Shown here: positions 62,001 through 64,000 of the stretch, one piece after another | Layout of the letters: each line of letters starts with the position of its first letter | Position numbering within the stretch: the first letter of the stretch is position 1 | From: Rhytidiadelphus loreus | Lineage: Eukaryota; Streptophyta; Bryopsida; Hypnales; Hylocomiaceae | DNA length: 64,000 nt | Assembly (NCBI GenBank): GCA_947034895.1 | Contig: OX344764.1 | Span: 42,348,935 to 42,412,934 of the forward strand | Reading direction: 5' to 3' | The notes under the pieces: model-generated | What the model saw: only the letters and a program-made list of their open reading frames with translations | The model's database searches: none | What the model was told of the DNA's origin: nothing | Translations under genes and position numbers: made by a program

Positions 62001-62508
62001 GGATACAAAAGCTAATACATTATTTTGTCCAATTTCCATACTGGATAATTTCTCCTACAGTATGTAAGACTGTATATCATTAGTAAGCCCGAGTATACCA
62101 GAGTTCAGGTGGTTGATTCGTTTGGATAGAATCGTCATTCGCGAGAATAGCTACCCAGCAAAGCGGTTTCAAAGGAATTTCTTGCAGACAGCGCTGTGTT
62201 GTGGTGACGAGTTTGAATTGAATCCATGCCTGCAGATTGCAACGACGCGGAACATTAAAGCCAGCTGGTTCAACGATTGGTTCACGGGAGGATTGGACCG
62301 ACAGATTGAGCACCATCTGTTCCCCACCATGCCCAGGCACAACTACAACAAAATCTCTCCGCGAGTGGAAGCTCTGTGCAAGAAGCATGGCTTGGAGTAC
62401 GAGGACGTGAGCGTCACCTCGGCCTCTCTCGCCGTTCTCAAGGCCGCCAAGGACATTGCAGACGCTGCTGCACTTTTGCAGCCTGCTACCATTGAAGCTA
62501 CCGAGTAA
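59020..62508 (+). CDS. DES6: Delta-6 front-end fatty acid desaturase (cytochrome b5 fusion), 5 exons, with an in-frame TGA
   Basis: Moss delta-6 desaturases insert a double bond at carbon 6 of C18 fatty acyl chains in the ER, the entry step to arachidonic and eicosapentaenoic acid. Exons: 59020-59289, 59832-59981, 60507-60758, 61100-61639, 62236-62508, all GT-AG and in frame, 495 codons. The N-terminus ([14 protein letters not shown]) and the RRRSSS stretch match moss enzymes. The b5 domain has DCWIVVKEK and heme-binding DHPGG. The desaturase has three His boxes: HDFVH, HNVHH and QIEHH, the last with Gln instead of the first His, as in front-end desaturases. Codon 73 (59236-59238) is TGA, just before ASHDKP of the b5 domain. 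A 10-base CATGACAAGC is duplicated at this spot, hinting at a small local rearrangement. Everything after it is intact, so this is a recently disabled copy, a sequence variant, or a gene with unseen processing. Family recognition is firm; delta-6 rather than delta-5 is inferred from moss similarity. Confidence 0.9.
60119..60232. repeat. Foldback in intron 2 of the desaturase gene
   Basis: The arms at about 60119-60151 and 60199-60232 are near-perfect reverse complements (CCAATCTTTTGAAA and TTTTCAAAAGATTGG, with outer CAGACGG and CCGTCTG), separated by about 47 bases. Confidence 0.7.
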
Positions 62509-63330
62509 ATCATGGTGCATTTGATGTACGTACTCGTGATTGGAGACTGATCCTATATTACATGAGCTAGTTCTCTACGCTATGCAGGATCGATATTCAG
62601 AATTTGCTGAATATGGATTGTGCAATCTTTGAATGTAGCTAGGCTTCTTGTTATAGAGATCGACTTCAGCAGATGTTAGGATGGTTGTTGCTTATTGTGA
62701 GATGGTCGATGCAGCGAATACAGTCGCTCTCCCTGTTAGAACTTCATTTTTTAGTGTTTGTTGTTTATTGTGTTAGTCTAGAATAATACGTAAATTGTAG
62801 TTATATGTTTGCCGTTAGCAAAGTGGGAAGCTTCTACCGGTAGGTTTATAGAGTAGACGAGCTGTTACTTAGTGTTTCTGTTACGTACTCTTGCTACACT
62901 GAAATCGAATATGCAGTTGTTTATGTCTCTGTTCTTGCAAGTATTCTAGTTTTTAAGACTTGTGTGAAATAATTTGTTGGTTCTCACGATCTTTCAAGGG
63001 TAGTCGGATGAGAAATTGCTCATAGCATTAAAAGAAAAGTGCTAAGCCACTGGAATGTTGCCCAATTTCAAAGGTCCTGACAATGTTTTCGTTCACATTA
63101 ACACATGATTGTGAATAAGTCAAAAAAGTTTTGATGGTTTCAGATTCGAACTTGTTTCACAGCTTTCACGTTGATGCATCATCTGTTGGATTACAAATTC
63201 ATTTGAAATACAGAAAACCGTCCCTTGGAGAATTAATGAGCCTGGAAACTTTGAGAAGAAAATAAGTCACATTCACAAGAGATAATACAAAGCCGACTCT
63301 TCTCGTCGACACTCCAAAAAATCATCTACT
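62509..63330. other. Intergenic region between two convergent genes
   Basis: It lies between the desaturase stop (plus strand) and the PsbP-domain gene stop (minus strand) and presumably holds both 3' untranslated regions. No other feature is seen. Confidence 0.5.
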
Positions 63331-63333
63331 ATT

Positions 63334-63765
63334 CTAAACCAGAAGCTCGAAAGAATTGATGATCATCTTCAGCTTGTCTGCCATTTTAGTCCACCGCCGC
63401 TCATTTGACCCTGTCGTAAGCGTGTAGAATTTTCCTGTTTACAGGACGGACCAAATCAAATCGAGATTCAGGAGGTGACTCGGTCTCATCTACAACATCG
63501 ATTCTAAATAACTAAGGTCACACATAACGTGACATCAAGGACAAGCAATTCGAGAGTTCAGACATTCATAATTTCAAGCAGCTTTCCATTAAAAGAAATA
63601 CGAGCTTTCTTCAAACTAGAGTAAAATAAAGGTGCGTGTAAGAACACGTGAGTAGTGAGAAGTTGTACCATCTTTAATTGCCACCGTCCCCAGACCGTGG
63701 CGAGTAAAGTTTGAGGCCTTTGCCAGAAACTCAAACGAGTAGTATGTCAGACCGTCACTAGAACG
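63334..63765 (-). CDS. PsbP-domain protein, last two exons (partial, 5' part outside window)
   Basis: PsbP-family proteins are thylakoid lumen proteins that help photosystem II or related complexes assemble. Exon 63765-63669 reads RSSDGLTYYSFEF, ASNFTRHGLGT and AIKDG. Exon 63434-63334 completes it with KFYTLTTGSNERRW, KMADKL and a short hydrophobic end, stop TAG (63336-63334). The join (GATG/GTACAA donor, GTAAACAG acceptor) keeps frame. The YY-FEF, NFTRH and FYTLTTG-NERRW motifs are the C-terminal half of the PsbP fold. They look closest to the PPD2-like group of PsbP-domain proteins, from memory. The chloroplast and lumen transit sequences would be in exons beyond base 64000. The 63766-64000 stretch looks intronic. 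Confidence 0.8.
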
Positions 63766-64000
63766 CTGCACAAAGAGGTAACACCTTGGTAAATCAAACA
63801 TAGAATACCGACAGTCGACAGATTAGCCACCAGAAACAGGGGAATTCCACGAGGTGAACGTTAACACTCAGGTGCCTAAAGGGCCAAAAGTGACTGCTTC
63901 CATGCCTTCAGAAGTTGAAACGAATCAAATAGAAACATAAGAGGAGTTAGCAAAATATACCAATATATACCAAAATATACCATTTCTTAAGAGTAAAAAT

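Noticed and set aside
1..64000. tRNA, rRNA genes or CRISPR arrays
   Set aside because: No cloverleaf-like A/B box pairs or rRNA segments were noticed by eye, and the tandem repeats lack the repeat-spacer layout of CRISPR; a tRNAscan run would settle the tRNA question.

Overview
This window is nuclear DNA of a land plant, most likely a moss. The strongest clue is the gene at 59020-62508. Its N-terminus, spaced exons and motifs follow the cytochrome-b5 fused delta-6 desaturases of Physcomitrium and Ceratodon, a type that flowering plants mostly lack. Other clues are GT-AG introns, plant telo-boxes in front of housekeeping genes, and long AT-rich repeat-filled stretches between genes. Similarity statements come from recalled family knowledge, not from a search.

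Layout. (1) 1-550: last exons of a gene running in from the left, probably 2-oxoglutarate oxygenase-like. (2) 6050-7000 (-): an intronless gene for a 316-residue protein that looks like a beta-pore-forming protein, with a TATA box and a two-block 29-bp minisatellite upstream. (3) 8986-17102 (-): TSR1, the 40S ribosome assembly factor, 21 exons, with telo-boxes and a PIF/Harbinger-type MITE just upstream. (4) 22219-24278 (-): a mitochondrial stomatin-like protein (SPFH/Band 7), 4 exons. (5) 27571-32770: a 5.2-kb piggyBac-type transposon with terminal inverted repeats and TTAA-like target sites, holding a transposase broken by in-frame stops. (6) 38968-42338 (+): RUG3, a mitochondrial RCC1-repeat protein, 6 exons. 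(7) 42340-57900: a gene-poor, AT-rich stretch with nested and dispersed repeats, including hAT-like and CACTA-like non-autonomous elements. (8) 59020-62508 (+): front-end desaturase, 5 exons, with one in-frame TGA before the cytochrome b5 core. (9) 63334-63765 (-): the last two exons of a PsbP-domain (thylakoid lumen) gene whose 5' part lies outside the window.

The genes do not form a pathway. TSR1 (ribosome assembly), RUG3 and the stomatin-like protein (both mitochondrial) are housekeeping genes, and each has AAACCCTA telo-boxes near its start, which suggests shared growth-linked control. The desaturase belongs to long-chain polyunsaturated fatty acid synthesis in the ER. The pore-former-like gene has no introns among intron-rich neighbours and may have been acquired or serve defence.

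Exon borders were set by hand from GT/AG sites, reading-frame sums and family similarity. For all four complete multi-exon genes the exon lengths add up to a whole number of codons.
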